From: Sanguinoderma infundibulare
Lineage: Eukaryota; Basidiomycota; Agaricomycetes; Polyporales; Polyporaceae
Direction: 5' to 3'
DNA length: 64,000 nucleotides
Assembly: GCA_032821775.1 (NCBI GenBank)
Contig: JAVLRN010000001.1
Coordinates: forward strand, 1,054,001 to 1,118,000
Shown piece by piece: positions 43,068-55,825 of this stretch. The stretch's first letter is position 1, and every line of letters begins with the position of its first letter. The notes under the pieces are model-generated. The model had not been told where the DNA came from. It was given only the letters and a program-made list of their open reading frames with translations, and ran no database searches. Made by a program: the position numbers and the translations under genes.

Positions 43068-44507
43068 ATGAACTACGTCCAGGTTAGTGCTGGCCTTGTT
43101 CTGTCCTACCTGAGCAGTATACTCACCTCCATTTTAGCTTGAGAAGCTAGGTGAATATCCCGCTGTGGTGGTTAAAAGGACATAACTGATTGGTTCGTGT
43201 AGGCGAGGGTACCTATGCCACCGTTTACAAGGTATGTGGCCCGCACACCAGCGAGCTATTCCCCAGCTAACAAGGCTTTCTAGGGACGGTCGAGGACGAC
43301 GAATGAGATTGTCGCCCTCAAGGAGATTCACCTAGATGCAGAGGAGGGGACGCCTTCGACGGCCATCCGCGAGATCTCGCTCATGAAAGAGCTCAAGCAT
43401 GTCAACATCGTCCGCCTCTACGATGTCATCCACACCGAGACCAAGCTCGTCCTCATCTTCGAGTATTGCGAGCGTGACCTCAAGAAGTACATGGATGTCC
43501 ACGGCGATCGTGGCGCCCTCGACCCCGTGACCGTCAGGAGTTTCATGTACCAACTTCTCAAGGGTACCGCGTTCTGCCACGAGAACAGGGTTCTGCACCG
43601 CGACCTCAAGCCACAGAACCTGCTCATTAACCGCAAAGGCGAGCTCAAGTTGGGCGATTTCGGTCTGGCTCGCGCTTTTGGCGTCCCTGTGAACACCTTT
43701 TCAAACGAGGTCCGTCCGTGAGCTTGTATGCCTTGTTCTCTGGTTTACGTCCCATTACCCCAGGTTGTTACGCTCTGGTACCGAGCGCCAGACGTTCTCA
43801 TGGGCTCGAGGACGTACAGCACATCTATTGACGTCTGGTCCTGCGGCTGCATCTTCGCGGAAATGATTTCAGGCGTGCCGCTTTTCCGTGGTCGCGACAA
43901 CCAAGACCAACTACTCCACATCATGCGCATCATCGGAACCCCAGACGACCGCGTCCTCCGCAAAATTGCCACTGAGGGGGTGCGTAGTGAATTCCGTCGC
44001 ATATATGCGCCTCGACCCCGCTTGCTGACATCTGAATAATTTATAGCAAACAGAGGGCCAGGCGCAAAAGCAGTACCCCCGCTATCCCAAGATTCCGTTC
44101 TCTCAAGTCCTTCCTAAAGCGTCACCGCAGGGTACGTTTCATATGTGTTCCACCGTTGGCCGTTACTGACCTGGACCTTTCGCGCAGCCATCGACCTCCT
44201 AGAGCGACTCCTCCAATTCGACCCCTCGAAACGCATAACTGCTTCCGAGGCACTCTCTCATCCCTACTTCAGTACCTCTCAGCCCATTTACACGCAACCC
44301 ACTCCCTTCACTCCCGCCGTCATCGCACCCGCGTACCAATACCAGCAAGGCCAGGGCCAAGGTCAAGGGCAATTCCAGTATCCTGGCCAGCAGGAAGCCG
44401 CTCGCGCTGCCGCGCAGGCCCAGCTGGCTCTCGCACAACCGCAGATCCCGGGTGCCGGGTACGGCATGCAATACCCTCAACAACAATACCAGGCGGGTGC
44501 GCGGTAG
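43068..44507 (+). CDS. PHO85: Cyclin-dependent kinase PHO85 homologue
   Basis: CDK that pairs with Pcl-type cyclins in phosphate sensing, glycogen and cell-cycle control. Spliced N-terminus [20 protein letters not shown] carries the glycine loop. Next come [20 protein letters not shown] and [12 protein letters not shown] (PSTAIRE helix with the Pho85-type EEGT lead-in), [37 protein letters not shown] and [12 protein letters not shown]. The C-terminal lobe ends with [21 protein letters not shown] Gln/Gly/Pro-rich tail of about 90 residues ([17 protein letters not shown]) follows, longer than in yeast Pho85 but common in basidiomycetes. At least six short introns, the first three within 250 bases of the ATG. 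Stop TAG at 44505-44507. Confidence 0.95.
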
Positions 44508-44796
44508 AGCACATGTCGAGCGTCATGGACGCCCCCGAAAATGAATGACCGTCATGTATCACGACCCTGAGCGAACTTGTTACAGTCCAGTTGTTCCATT
44601 ATTGTATTCTCCATGTTCCGGATGTCGGTGTCGTAGTATGCCAGCCACTTCGTAGTTATTTGCATTGTCCATGGTCCCTCGTCTCGTTAGATCTTTCATC
44701 GTAGTGTATGTATTGTACAGAACACGTTGTAATATACCTCATCACAGGGTATTGTATGGTCTTATCTAATTGCCCTCTCAGCCTTTGACGTAGGTA

Positions 44797-46462
44797 TCAT
44801 GATGATTGCTTCTGAGAAGTTCTCCGACGCGTTGCCCTGGCTAACTTGACCTCAGTTACGTCGGCCTTGGCCTGCACACGATGTCAGCACTCTTGACAAT
44901 CAATCCGAGTGCACCAAGCGTACCTTTCTTTTACGCTTGCGAGCGACTTTCTCTACCTTCGCCTCTTCCCCTTGATCAGATAGGGGTGTGAGATCGCTCT
45001 CGTCTGCGTCTTCCACTTGGTTCTGCAGGATACGATCAAATCGTTTAGATGGGCAAGCTAGGTCCGACGCCGCGCCACGTACGTTTGAATCTACGACACC
45101 ACGCTTCAGCTTCTGAAGCTCTGCCACGTAAGCAGATGTGCGCCCGCCGATTGTTATCCATTTGATTGTCGCAGGCTTTCCATCTGGCTATAGCCCAGCG
45201 GTGTGTCAGCGATCCGCCCTTTACGTGACAGCAAACCCCCTGCCGACTGACCAATTTCAGTGTGTGCTTTTCTTTCTTGCCCTTTCCCTGAGTGCGCGCC
45301 GCAACGACATTAGAAACGGGTTGTCTACGAAAAGAGGGGAAATGGCATACCCAACGATGCCGAAACAACCATCCCTCGGGGAATTTGGAGTCGTCGGCAT
45401 TGACGGACACGGCGAAGCGGCACACTTCTGCCGTCTGGGTATGGAGGGCTTGTAGTTGGTTCTCGGTCAGGACGTTGCAGCGCTCCTCCGGATGCACGCG
45501 TGCGTGATACAATATCTCATCTGAGAAACGGTCAGAAGACATCCCAGCGCGCTATACCACGGCGCGTATACGCACCTGCAACCCAGTTTCCGACGCCAGC
45601 GCTGAAAGACTGGTCCAACAGAAGCGCTTTGACCGGGCACGATCTCTTAAGGACGGCCTTCTTGAAGTAGTCGAAGTCCGGCATGGAGAGGATGGGATCG
45701 AAGCCGAGCGTGGAGATCGGCGGCTCCGTGAGCGGGGACTTGCACAGTCGTACCCGGCCCAGTCTCCTCGCGTCGAGGAATGCGACCTGTTGGGCTTCCT
45801 CGTCGCCGTCTCCCTTGAGGTAGAGGATGAACTGCGCATGCTGGAGGTTAGAGTCACCCGGATGAACTGAGGCGGAGTGATACCTTCATGAATTTTGGCG
45901 GCCAATCCGTTGACGTCCTTTTGGGCCCCTCTCGGTAGTGGACTGGGAGGTGCCCTTTGACCTGGGACTCGTGTTAGTAGCTAAATATTGCGCATGTAGG
46001 TGCGATTCGCAAACCTGCAGCATACCAGTCATGCCAAAGTGCATGACCGGATGTCGTCCATCGCCTTCGAGCTCGAGGTAAAAGACCTTGCCTGTTCGAC
46101 CATCTATTAGCTGCTGCGCTACTCTCCTGGAACACCATCGTACCATAGCGTTGAACATCTATGACGGCTCTCCCTGAGAGTTCATTAGCCTACGAGTATG
46201 ATGCATAAGCAGTCGCGTTCGTCAACTCGGAAAACGCTGGGAGCACGTACAAACTCTTCGTGGGTGACCCCAGCGAATACAATAGTATCTTCTGTCGTTT
46301 CAACATCGACGATCTTCTTTCCTTGCGCAAGTTCTCGCAGGAGCTTCGCAGCACGCTCCACTTCTGCAAGTAACACACCGGAGTCGGCATTAGTCATCGC
46401 CATCGCTGCCAGCAACGAACTTGCCGACGTTGTGCTCGCTACGTACCAGGCAGTTCAGGCAT
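44797..46462 (-). CDS. Formamidopyrimidine-DNA glycosylase (Fpg/MutM family)
   Basis: Base-excision-repair glycosylase/AP lyase for oxidised purines. ATG 46462 opens MPELPE; a first intron (about 46447-46365) joins to VERAAKLLRELAQGK, giving the invariant N-terminal Pro nucleophile and Glu. Next come GKVFYLELEGDGRHPVMHFG and MTGMLQV, VAFLDARRLGRVRL, and the helix-two-turn-helix LLDQSFSAGVGNWVADEILY with HARVHPEE. The C-terminal part has IKWITIGGRTSAYVAELQKL with no Cys4 zinc finger, the 'zincless' form known from plant and fungal Fpg. A Lys/Arg-rich tail (KVARKRKRKAKADVTE) may be a nuclear localisation signal. About eight exons; stop TGA at 44799-44797. Confidence 0.9.
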
Positions 46463-46725
46463 AAATGTCCCTTTAGGAATGTGTGCTCGAATAAGGCCAA
46501 GGTAAGTGTGCCCAAAGGAGTCACTGGGCCAACATCCGAAAGCGTGTTGGTCGTGGTTCGAACGCGATGACGGTGTGGCGTTGTGGCGCCCTGTATTCCA
46601 GGTATCACAGCCACCCGTGCATCGGAGTACGCTTAGCGTAGGCTACAGCGGTCACCGGTCAATTGTCGTCTATTGCTATACAGTATAGAAGAATCATCAC
46701 GATGGATTCATTAGTAACTATGAGT

Positions 46726-48819
46726 CTAGTACGAATTCCCAGCTTTGTCACGGCGCCTGAACATGATCCTCCCGTGATGGTTCGGAGAAATGTGTGCTGC
46801 AAAGCATTCGTCTTCGGGGCGTCCGCCATCTCCTTCGAGCTTGAAGTCGTAGTTGAGCAACAGATACACGAGGATTGTCTTCAGCTCGTTGGACGCAAAA
46901 AACCTTCCAGGGCTTGTGTTATAGAGAAAGACACTGTCAGAACACGGAGGAGGTCTACGAATTGAAGGAAAACTCCGAACATACCAAGACTCCCTTCCAT
47001 GCCCAAAGGGTATGAACTCCAAAGAGGTACTGACGAACTGGTGTTTCGCGCTCTCCCCTGCCGCCTCGCGCATGCGCGCGAAGCGGAAGGGGTCGAACGT
47101 GTTCGGGTTCTCGTAGTGTTCCGGGTCGTAGTGTGTCGCCATCGTCGGCGCAACGATCACCGTGCCCTTTCGGAGGAACGTGCCGTCGCGGAGAGTGATG
47201 TCCTTCAACGCCTTTCGCGTCACCGTGGCTGCGCTCCAGCGAAGTGCTGGTCAGAAGGGGACTGCGGATGCGAATGCGACTCTGGAGAACGCACTGAGAC
47301 TGGTGCCGTGCATACGCTGCGACTCCTTGAGCATGCTATCCATCTTCGCCATCTTGCTCATCGCTGCTTTCGTCCAGCCGTCAGCCGCGATGATAGACTC
47401 GACCTCCTCCCGAATGGGCTCAATATACTCGGGGTACGCCGCGAGATCATACACCGCGTGAGTTAGGCTCTATTGCGGAAATCGTTGAGCGGGAAAAATC
47501 ATGATGCAAACAAAACGTACATAGGAAGACGTGTGAATAGCAGCCATGTTGATGAGGTGCAGCCTCATTGCAATTTGCGCGTCGGATAGATTCCTAGGTA
47601 TAGCTTCCTCTATGATCCATTGCAAAACGTCGTTCTGGCGAACGAACAGATTCCTTAGCCACATTCCGCGGAGGCGAGATTAGAGATGACTTGCCGGCCT
47701 ATCTGCCCAATCGGCACCATACTCCTCCAGCTTTGCTTTTCTCTCATCCAAAACGGATTTTATCAACCGGACCGTCCGGCGAACGATGCGGCTCGTTCGG
47801 TTGATCCATGAGCTAGCGAGACTAATCATACGTCAGCCTCACAGACATGTGCTGATCAGCAGAAAACTACTGTACGGCTTCAAGAAATTGGGGAATTGAT
47901 TGATGATGATACCGTCTTGCATAGCAGCAATTGCACACTGAACAGCGAGGTCGCGGTATTCCTGGTTCCGACCTGGGGCGACCGTCAGTCTCGACGCGAT
48001 GGAGCATGGCCGTGCGTGATGCTAATACTTACACAAGGGCAGTCCAACAAAGGTCCGACAGGTTGCGCGTGTTACGATCCTCTGCGTAACGTCCACAGCA
48101 TTCAAAGTCACCCATTCTACGAACAGTCAGCTGTCAGTCAGCGTTCACAATATTTTCAAGACGTCTGCGTACCGTCACCAGTAGCGGGAATATAATCGGG
48201 GAACGCGGTAGACAGTTCATCAACGAGGGCGGGCAGGACCGTACCAAGAGACCGCGTCAGGTGCTCTCTGACAATGCGAACATGGAAAGGATCTCCAGAG
48301 GCCTCTTCGCCGAAGGTATGCTTCAATTGAAATAGCTAACATGTAGTTGAGACACCCATTCCGCGAATACAAAGCATCTTAGAAACACACCTCATCAAGA
48401 CCCATGGTAATCGACATGTCGGAACGGTTCCTGATTTCGTCCACCATCTCCGGGCCGTTCACCACGACAAGCCATCGATCTGGGAGCGCGACTTTGAAGG
48501 TCTTCCCTTTAAACTGCGAGGAGTTCAGGAACAGGCGGCGAAAAACTCAACCTCAGCACCTTCCTTCTGATATCCCTGGATAAGTAATTCCTTGCTGTTA
48601 TGGAGAAAGTTGAAAGCAGCGAGGTACGACAGGCCTGGCGCAGATGGACCACCGACTGTGGGGATAGCACTAAGCTATATTGGTTGATCAGCACGGAAAG
48701 ATGCGCGTAGGAGCATGACAACGTACTGGGTCCAAACGCCAACGAATAAACGGAAAGGCTACGAGTATGGCCACGAGCGCGTAGAGAACGTTAGGATCGA
48801 TACTCATCGCAGACGGCAT
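46726..48819 (-). CDS. Cytochrome P450 monooxygenase (secondary-metabolism type)
   Basis: ATG 48819 gives MPSAMSIDPNVLYALVAILV, an N-terminal membrane anchor. The spliced product has LSYLAAFNFLHNSKELLIQG, an I-helix stretch INMAAIHTSSY, ExxR in MLKESQRMHG, the PERF-equivalent FDPFRFARMR and the haem loop FIPFGHGRESCPGRFFASNE. The I-helix lacks the usual acidic residue before Thr (AAIHTSS), as in several fungal P450 families related to CYP503/CYP512. About ten exons with short introns; stop TAG at 46728-46726. Substrate unknown. No terpene cyclase, PKS or NRPS gene is in the window to define a cluster. Confidence 0.9.
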
Positions 48820-49797
48820 AGTGCAGGACGCAGAGCTCCAAGGAAGTGGCCTGATACTTCGTGGATGTATGGGCTATATAAGCGAAGCATAGATGCAGGG
48901 TCTGTCTAGTAAAACTGCATGAGTCTATTGGAGTGGAAAAATTCAAAAGCTCTGCGCAGGATTGGCAAAAACCCGACAGAAGGCTTGAAGTGAAGCCCCA
49001 TTCCAGCGTCTTTGCAACTGGTTCAGGGTCCTCGTACCACTGATACGCACCCAGATCAGGACTTGCTCCATTGCACTGGCATAATCTGCGATAGACGTAT
49101 CCGGTCGGGCCCACTCGTGCGGACTATGTATAGCTATAGTCCGATCGGCAAAGAAGCACAATCCACGGCGCCTCCTCCCAAGAATGATCTACGGTCCCTG
49201 GAGGAATGGTTGCATGAGACCATGTGAAGAGCTGGTCAAGATTTTCCTGGAAATTGGGCCAAGTGGGACTCAGTCCGCTTCAAGACTTCACTTCCGAGTC
49301 GTCACGATCGCGAGACAAGAACGCTCACCAAATTTACAGCGTACGACTCACGGCACCTTTAGCCACGCTTCACCTCGCATAAAGATGTAAAATTTGCAAT
49401 GCAAGCCTTAGTCGAGTCGGGCGAGTATGAGGGTCATGAGTCGGAAGAACGGAAGAAGTTGGTTGTTCGATTCGCCAGCACGCCTCCCGGGCGCCTATGC
49501 TACCACTTTTGGACTACCACGCCATCATCTGTTCCGAGTCCCTCGTTTTTGCCAACCTTCACGAGCCTCATACAAACCATGCCATCAGCCCTCCAGAACC
49601 GCATACAATCTACCAAAGCTAAATTTCACAGTATTGGCTGCATATAAAAGGTAAACAACACTACGATTAATATCATATGTAATCTACAACTTAATGAACA
49701 GATATCAACAGTGCAAGCCATAAAACGATATCGTCAAGACGTAAGACAAAGAGCACTTCACTATTTCCATACGGCATGAAATGTGCGGTACTAATAC
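48820..49797. other. Intergenic region
   Basis: Upstream region of the P450 gene and 3' flank of the zinc-finger gene. Short frames on both strands only. Confidence 0.45.
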
Positions 49798-50961
49798 TCA
49801 CGCCGGCGACTCGGAGTCTCGGTCAGACGGCGCCTCCAGCGCCTTCCGCCCGAGGTTGCGGATGTTCCCCAACTGCCACTCCCCCCCAGCGTCACCCACG
49901 CATCCCAGCTTCTGGCCCGCCGGACTCTGCAAGTGACGGAGATAGGCGTCCCTCCGACTGAACGTCCGCCCGCAACCGCCGTACATGAGCTCGTACCCGC
50001 ACCAGAGCAGGACCCGCCCCTCCCGTTCGATGGCCCGAAGCCGTTCGTCCGTTAGACAGTGCTTCTCCGCGAGCCGCAAAGGGACGCCCCAGCATGCCCA
50101 TTCGCCATCCGAGTAGTGCGTGGAGATATGTCGCCTGAGCTGGCCCTCGGAGCGGTCAGCGGGGATGAAACGGCAGTGCGGACATTGCTTCGGGTCGCGC
50201 GGGATCGCCGAAGTCGACGTGGACGGCAAAGGCGGGGACGACAGGTCCACTTGCTTGTTACGGCGAGGGGTGGAAGTTAGCTTGCCAAGCTGAAAAGGCA
50301 AAGCGGAAAGCCAAGATGGCGTGACCGGAGAGGGTGAAGGTGGCAGCGGGGAATCGGACGATGGACCGCTTGGGGATGGAGAGAGGGTGGGAGTATGGGA
50401 GGGACGAGGGCTAGGGTATGGCGCGACATGGTGGCCCACCCGTTTCTTCGTAATCTTTCCCGAACTCAGATTCCGGGAGGGAGAACGTTCCGCGCCGGCG
50501 TTTTGGAGCAGGTCCGGCGTTAGGACGGGTGGGGAAGACAGTGGGGAAAGGGTAATCGACAACGAGATTGGTGACAGTAGCTGAGAGGAAGGAGCGCCCC
50601 GAGAGGACCCGGAAGCGGAGGCTGGAACCTTAAGTGCGTTCCCGATTGGAGTACTCGGCGGTACATGAACACCAGGCTGAATGACCCCTCCCGGTGCCTC
50701 AGCGCCCAAAGATGCACCCGGAGGAAGGCCGTCGACTACGATGTGTGGAATCGCCAGCGGATCTTCCACGAAGCCAGTGCAAGAGCCAAAGCTTGGATAT
50801 ACGCTATCGCTGTCGGGATACAGAGGTGGCAATTGCCACTCGCGATCAGCAAAACATGCAAACTTGGCTGCATCGCTCTCCTCTACCAACGACAGGCCAT
50901 GGCTAGATGAATGATTATAGATATGCGGATGAACGATGTGCAGGAGCTCGACAGAACTCAC
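49798..50961 (-). CDS. C2H2-like zinc-finger protein
   Basis: A 387-residue single-exon frame from MSSVELLHIVHPHIYNHSSS. The middle is a long Ser/Pro-rich region (SPLSSPPVLTPDLL, PSPSGPSSDSPLPPSPSP). The C-terminal third has two finger-like units: CPHCRFIPADRSEGQLRRHI followed by STH, and CGYELMYGGCGRTFSRRDAY followed by LRHLQ. This matches the C2H2-like transcription factors common in Agaricomycetes. The stop TGA coincides with a GTGAGT donor-like sequence (ESPA then GTGAGTATTAG), so a further downstream exon cannot be excluded. Targets unknown. Confidence 0.75.
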   Translation of the reverse strand: MSSVELLHIVHPHIYNHSSSHGLSLVEESDAAKFACFADREWQLPPLYPDSDSVYPSFGSCTGFVEDPLAIPHIVVDGLPPGASLGAEAPGGVIQPGVHVPPSTPIGNALKVPASASGSSRGAPSSQLLSPISLSITLSPLSSPPVLTPDLLQNAGAERSPSRNLSSGKITKKRVGHHVAPYPSPRPSHTPTLSPSPSGPSSDSPLPPSPSPVTPSWLSALPFQLGKLTSTPRRNKQVDLSSPPLPSTSTSAIPRDPKQCPHCRFIPADRSEGQLRRHISTHYSDGEWACWGVPLRLAEKHCLTDERLRAIEREGRVLLWCGYELMYGGCGRTFSRRDAYLRHLQSPAGQKLGCVGDAGGEWQLGNIRNLGRKALEAPSDRDSESPA

Positions 50962-52397
50962 AGATCCAGCTGCAAACTTCCGCCGGTGGTAATATCAAGA
51001 GGCCGGTTGTTGACGCTCTCTTGCCAATATTGGAATTCTTGGAAGCCGGCCGACACTTGGGTCGGAATATATCCGGACGCCGTCAAGTTGCCGTGTGGCA
51101 TTGTAACTTGGCTGGTTCGAGAGGAGCGGTTGGAGCAGAAGCGACAGTTGAGACGAGGGCCTCCGAGCCATGTTCAGCAGGGAATATAAATCGTTGTGCC
51201 ACCCGATAGAGCACCGTGACATGCGGTGTAGGAAGACAATGGAGCGCTTCGATTAGAAAGGCTTACTAGGGATTCGTTTGGCACTAGGCACTGTTGAGAG
51301 CGACATCGTGTAGGCATGGAGTCCTGTCGTGCTGAAACCTCTCAGCGAGCCCGTCTGCAATGACGTCGTTGAGCGTGCAGTCAGGGAGACACAAACTACT
51401 TACAACTTAGTGGGACTCGAACTGAACGGGTCCGCTTCTGTCGTCCGGGGACAGGTCTCCAGGACAAGGTCTCGGAAACCCCCCGGATGACGTAGGTTCG
51501 TGGACTGCTGTGCCACCCGTTAGAGGACAGACCAGAAGATCGCTGAGTCCAAAACTCTTAGTTCCTGTCGCCTAGGAACACGCGTCATTACTTGTCATGT
51601 TCAAAGTTACAGCGCTACGTACGTGTGCCATTCCAACCCCGCCAGCTTGTGCCGCGTTCTTCAGCTGCTCCGAGGCGATGAGTTTCTGGACTCTACTTCC
51701 GATATGAATGCGCTAATAGACCAAGGCCGGATCGCAGCTACGATTTCGTCTTCTGTTTCTGATTGCGTCGCCCCGTTGGAACCGTCTTGCTTTGTTATTG
51801 GCACCGCGTCCCAGGTCTCGTTTAAGAGTCGGGGTTGGTCCCATAGCCTGCCCATCTCCGGAACCTTCGTCTGGGAAGCAATGTTCACTCCGGAACGGAT
51901 ATCCCACTGTACAGCTCATAGGGCAATGTTCACAATCCTGTCCGAATCAGGTGGGAGCGCGTCAGTAACGAGCAGTGGCTCAGTTGCCGACGTACATAGT
52001 GGTACTGGCCATTCCATTCGATATCATATCATGATGTCAAGCGTGTACCTTGTGAGGAGTCAACGATTTGCCTATTCTGTGACACGATGAAGTGTTGGCT
52101 TCGATCCTAGATTTTGTACAGCAGCTTTCAGTAGCGTCTTTGCCTGCCATCGATCATTTCGCTAGAATTCGTCCGTGTTGAAATTGGTTAAAAATAACTT
52201 TCCCCTTACACAGACCCAAGAGAACAAAGGAAGAATTGGTACGGCAGCACATAACGAAGAGCTTCGAACCGGCGCCCTCAACTGAGATTAACTTACAATG
52301 CATTGGTCCGACGTAAGACGTATGTCAATGTCGGGGCGGGCGTAACACACCCACGCGGCATTGACACAATACAGCGCTCCTCTCTGGCAACGACCAA
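50962..52397. other. Region without a confident gene
   Basis: Open frames occur on both strands at 51620-52090 (155 codons plus; 75 codons minus, containing MGRLWDQPRLLNETWDAV), but neither has a recognised domain or splice pattern. A pol III B-box-like GGTTCGAA near 52267 on the minus strand lacks a tRNA fold. Confidence 0.4.
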
Positions 52398-52919
52398 TTA
52401 CTTTCGAGCTTCCTTCTCGACGTCATGCTTCAAGTCTTGAGCGCCCTCACGGGCACCAGCGGCGGCCTGCCAATGCACATAACTTATATTAGAACGTCCG
52501 AGCAGGGGAAATTCACCCCGACGGCGTACTTGATTTGCCTTCTGGCCTGCCGCGGTCGAGGTCTCGGCAGCCTTCTCTTTAGCAACACCTGCCAGACTAG
52601 GGTTCACAGTGGGATCATGCAATTGTCCAAGGACGTACCGAGGGTCCTCTTCGTTGCTTGTGTCGCCCTCTCGCCCTTTTCGATGGCCTCTGCAAGGCCT
52701 TTCCCTACAGACCTGTTTAACTGCGCATGGAAATGAGTTGTTGGTATTGAACTTGCAAGACACGCTGGGAGGAAGATGAAGACGCACCTTATCGGCCACC
52801 TCTGCGACCTTTTCTGTAGCGGTCTTCTGGGCAGTAGCCGACGCATGAAAAGTGCGCGAAGGCAATGCGACGGCGGACCGTCCGGAAGTGGTGAGTGCAA
52901 TGCGAAGCATAAACATGAT
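52398..52919 (-). CDS. Small mitochondrial LEA-like amphipathic helical protein
   Basis: Four exons give about 105-110 residues. The start MFMLRIALTTSGRSAVALPS with RTFHASATAQK is a typical mitochondrial targeting presequence (basic, Ser-rich, no acids). The rest is Ala/Lys/Glu-rich with an 11-residue rhythm: TEKVAEVADK, GKGLAEAIEKGERATQATKR, EKAAETSTAAGQKANQAAAG and DLKHDVEKEARK, as in LEA group 3/4-like proteins, which protect membranes or proteins under drying or heat. An alternative in-frame start is at 52967 (MSLDQLERL...), but it would mask the presequence. Stop TAA at 52400-52398. Confidence 0.75.
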   Translation of the reverse strand: MMFMLRIALTTSGRSAVALPSRTFHASATAQKTATEKVAEVADKVRLHLPPSVSCKFNTNNSFPCAVKQVCRERPCRGHRKGREGDTSNEEDPRYVLGQLHDPTVNPSLAGVAKEKAAETSTAAGQKANQVRRRGEFPLLGRSNISYVHWQAAAGAREGAQDLKHDVEKEARK

Positions 52920-53554
52920 TGGTGGTCGTCGAATAAATGATAGTCGTTCAAGCTGGTCGAGACTCAAGATGAGTACTGTGTCTACATAAGTAGAGCTTTA
53001 AGTTGGACATGACGTCGATGTCGGGGCAGCCGTCTGGTCCGATTACGCTGCAAAGGAGCCAACAAGGAGCCCATCTTTTTCCCCAGCTGTCATGACGTCA
53101 TTGCGCGTTTCCGCTCACGCGACGCGTTCGAGTTTATCCTGCGCGCTTAGCTGCCTGCTTCCTCCCGCTGTGACCGTCCCCACACCTGCGCAGACATTGA
53201 CCAGTTGAGTTCGGTCTGACCTTCTGCATGTATGCAATCTAACTGAGGATTATGGTTTTAGCGTCCACTGCCTCCGGCGATCAGTATGAGTTGGCATCGT
53301 CAGCCTTTGTTCTATGCCACGGCGTACCACAAGCCTCTGTATGCCGCTAGATCGACCTCATTCCAGCCTCTGTTCTAAAGCGAATTGCGGATGGCAACAT
53401 ACCCAGACTGTCAGCCATGCGGTCCACATAAGGTCTGTCGGACGTTTCCCCCTCATCCTTCCAATCTTTGTTTCCGCAACCGTCTCCTCCGACTTCCCTT
53501 GCTATTCTACTACGTAACCCATCCTTTTTAATCCATTCAACTCATTCGTCCGTC

Positions 53555-55825
53555 ATGGCCTTCTACAAAGCCCTCTCCTACATTCAAAAGAAGATCTCCG
53601 ACGTCGAAGTGGTCCATCGTCCTCGCCCGGTCGAGGTAAGGCTTTACTCGGGAACCTGTTGACGTCTCCCTAACCCCTCTCAGTCCGTTTCGATCCCTAA
53701 GGCTGAGTACGGAGCTGCTTTGGTACGTCTTTGCCCTAGCGATGGCCCAGTTGTGTTGCTGACTGACGTTCCGCCAGGGGGCTGAGATGATCAACTTGGT
53801 CGTCGACGCAAGCAATAACCTTCCTCCCAAGGAGAACGTTCATGTCAGGATGAAATTCGATCCTGTTACGGGCGAGATGGTTCGTGCCAGTCGCGGACCT
53901 CCGTCGTAGTGATACATGTCAACGCTGACCTCGTATAGGTTACTTGCGAGGTCGAGCATCTCAACATCCTCGAGGCGTCGCGCGGCTTTACTCAGGCAGA
54001 CGCCCCCGTAGCCACATTCTCATCGCCTCCGTCTCCCCCTGCTACCGTCTTTTCTCACAGTCTCTCCCTCGAACAACTCAAGGAATCGGCTATCGCTCGC
54101 CTCCCGCCCGTCGCTCTTACCCCACCCCTCAGTCCTGCAAACTTTCGCGTCTATAAGGTCCTCGGGTCTGGGGGTATGGGCACAGTGGCCCTAGTGGCAC
54201 ATCAAGACACCCGACAGTACTTTGCGCTCAAAGTCATCAAGAAAGACGAGCTTCTCGAGTACGAATACGCCCTCGTTTTCACGGAACAAGATGCGATGCG
54301 CCGCCTCGTAGACAGTCCTTGGTTCGTTCAACTCAAAGCCAGCTTCCAAGACGAAGACAACTTCTATTTCCTGACAGTGAGTTCACAATTCGTTCACTCT
54401 CGCGAACGTTCTGACACCTTATCAGGAATTCTGTTCTAAAGGCTCCCTCGATAAGAAAATATACAAATCTAAGCTCAACAGGCTTTCAGAGACAGATGCC
54501 CGCAGATACATTGCCCAACTGGTACGCATTGCCATTCCTGTTCTCGTCGACACAGACGCGTCGAACATGATCTGATTATATGCATAGATTCTCGCCGTCG
54601 AGGATCTCCACTTCTGCAAGATCCTCCACCGTGATCTCAAGCCAGCCAACATCCTGCTCAATGCGCATGACCAGGTGCAACTTGCCGACTTTGGACTCGC
54701 GCGCCAGTTCGGTGAAACTCATTCGTGGAGGAGCGACCCGCGATGGACTCCCCGCGATCGGTTCGGACTCGTAAGATCTGAGGAGTTTCACCACGGCGAG
54801 GTACAGAAGGACTACACGCTTTCCGCGGGCGGCACTTGGGGATACATGTCTCCAGAGGCGATCCGCAGACAACCCGTCTCGTATCCGGCTGACGTGTGGG
54901 GAATTGGGACATGTCTGTACGAGATGCTGTATGGAACAGTGAGTCACCTTCTCATTGACTTTCCCCCAAAGCTCTACCTAACATTGCTGGTAGCTGCCGT
55001 TCGGTATCAAGGACGACACGAGTAAAGCCCAAATGTCCGTGTTGACGCTCTCTAAGCCGCTCGAGTTCGACAAGGACGTGCCAGTCCACGTCTTCGCGAA
55101 GGACCTCCTCCATCAGCTCCTCGACAAGGACCCTTCGACGCGCATCACCATCGAGCGGATCAAGGCGCACCCTTGGTTCATATCTGTGTATGTCTTCGAA
55201 CTTCCTCAAAGTTGACATTTCCTCAATTGACCGCTGCGCATGCGCATACAGTGATTGGGATGAGGTTACATACGAATGCGCGAAGAAGCAGACTGTCCAC
55301 TGGTACGCCCGCAAGGGTGACGAACCTGTAAGTTTGAGCATGCTCGTCCTCTCGCTCATGACCCACTAACAGAGCGACCTTCCTCAGGGCTCCAGTGCTT
55401 GCAAGGTCGAGTTCGGCACTCCGTACGCGACGGTTGACGACGTTCCCTACCCGTGGTTCCAGTGGACCCAGCCTGGTCCGCTCACTTCACCAATGAGCCA
55501 CCCCGGGTCTTCGAAGACGTCTGGACCTGTTCACGCCGCCGTCCCGGCGCCGAGTTCAAGCACAGACGTCGAGCCGGCGCACGCAGGCAAAAGCACGAGC
55601 CGCACTTGCGGCGTGGGCAACGGACCGTCGGTCTCCGTCGTCCGCGAGGGCTCGAGCACCACCCTGGCGCCGAACGCGGACGACGTCAAGACGTCGGGCT
55701 CAAAGACGTCGGCCAAGTTGAAGGTCAAGCAGTGGTGGACTCGTCGGACCGGCAACTTGCGGGTTCCCAAGTCGGCCTTCTCCTCTCGGCGCAGCCAAGG
55801 ACGCGAGAAGGAGCGGGCCGCGTAA
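53555..55825 (+). CDS. Serine/threonine protein kinase
   Basis: Multi-exon gene. The N-terminus is [20 protein letters not shown], then a region reading [20 protein letters not shown] and a linker. The kinase domain has [20 protein letters not shown] (Gly loop), [20 protein letters not shown] (catalytic Lys), [53 protein letters not shown] and [20 protein letters not shown]. All catalytic residues are present. The insert between DFG and GTWGYMSPE is long (about 50 residues). The C-terminal tail is Ser/Thr/Lys-rich and ends [20 protein letters not shown]-like in pattern; no recognised orthologue. Stop TAA at 55823-55825. Confidence 0.85.

Noticed and set aside
51623..52090. 155-codon plus-strand frame
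   Set aside because: The opposite strand is also open in part, and neither has a domain or clear splice signals.
52240..52320. Possible minus-strand tRNA with GGTTCGAA box
   Set aside because: T-stem and acceptor-stem pairing are absent.
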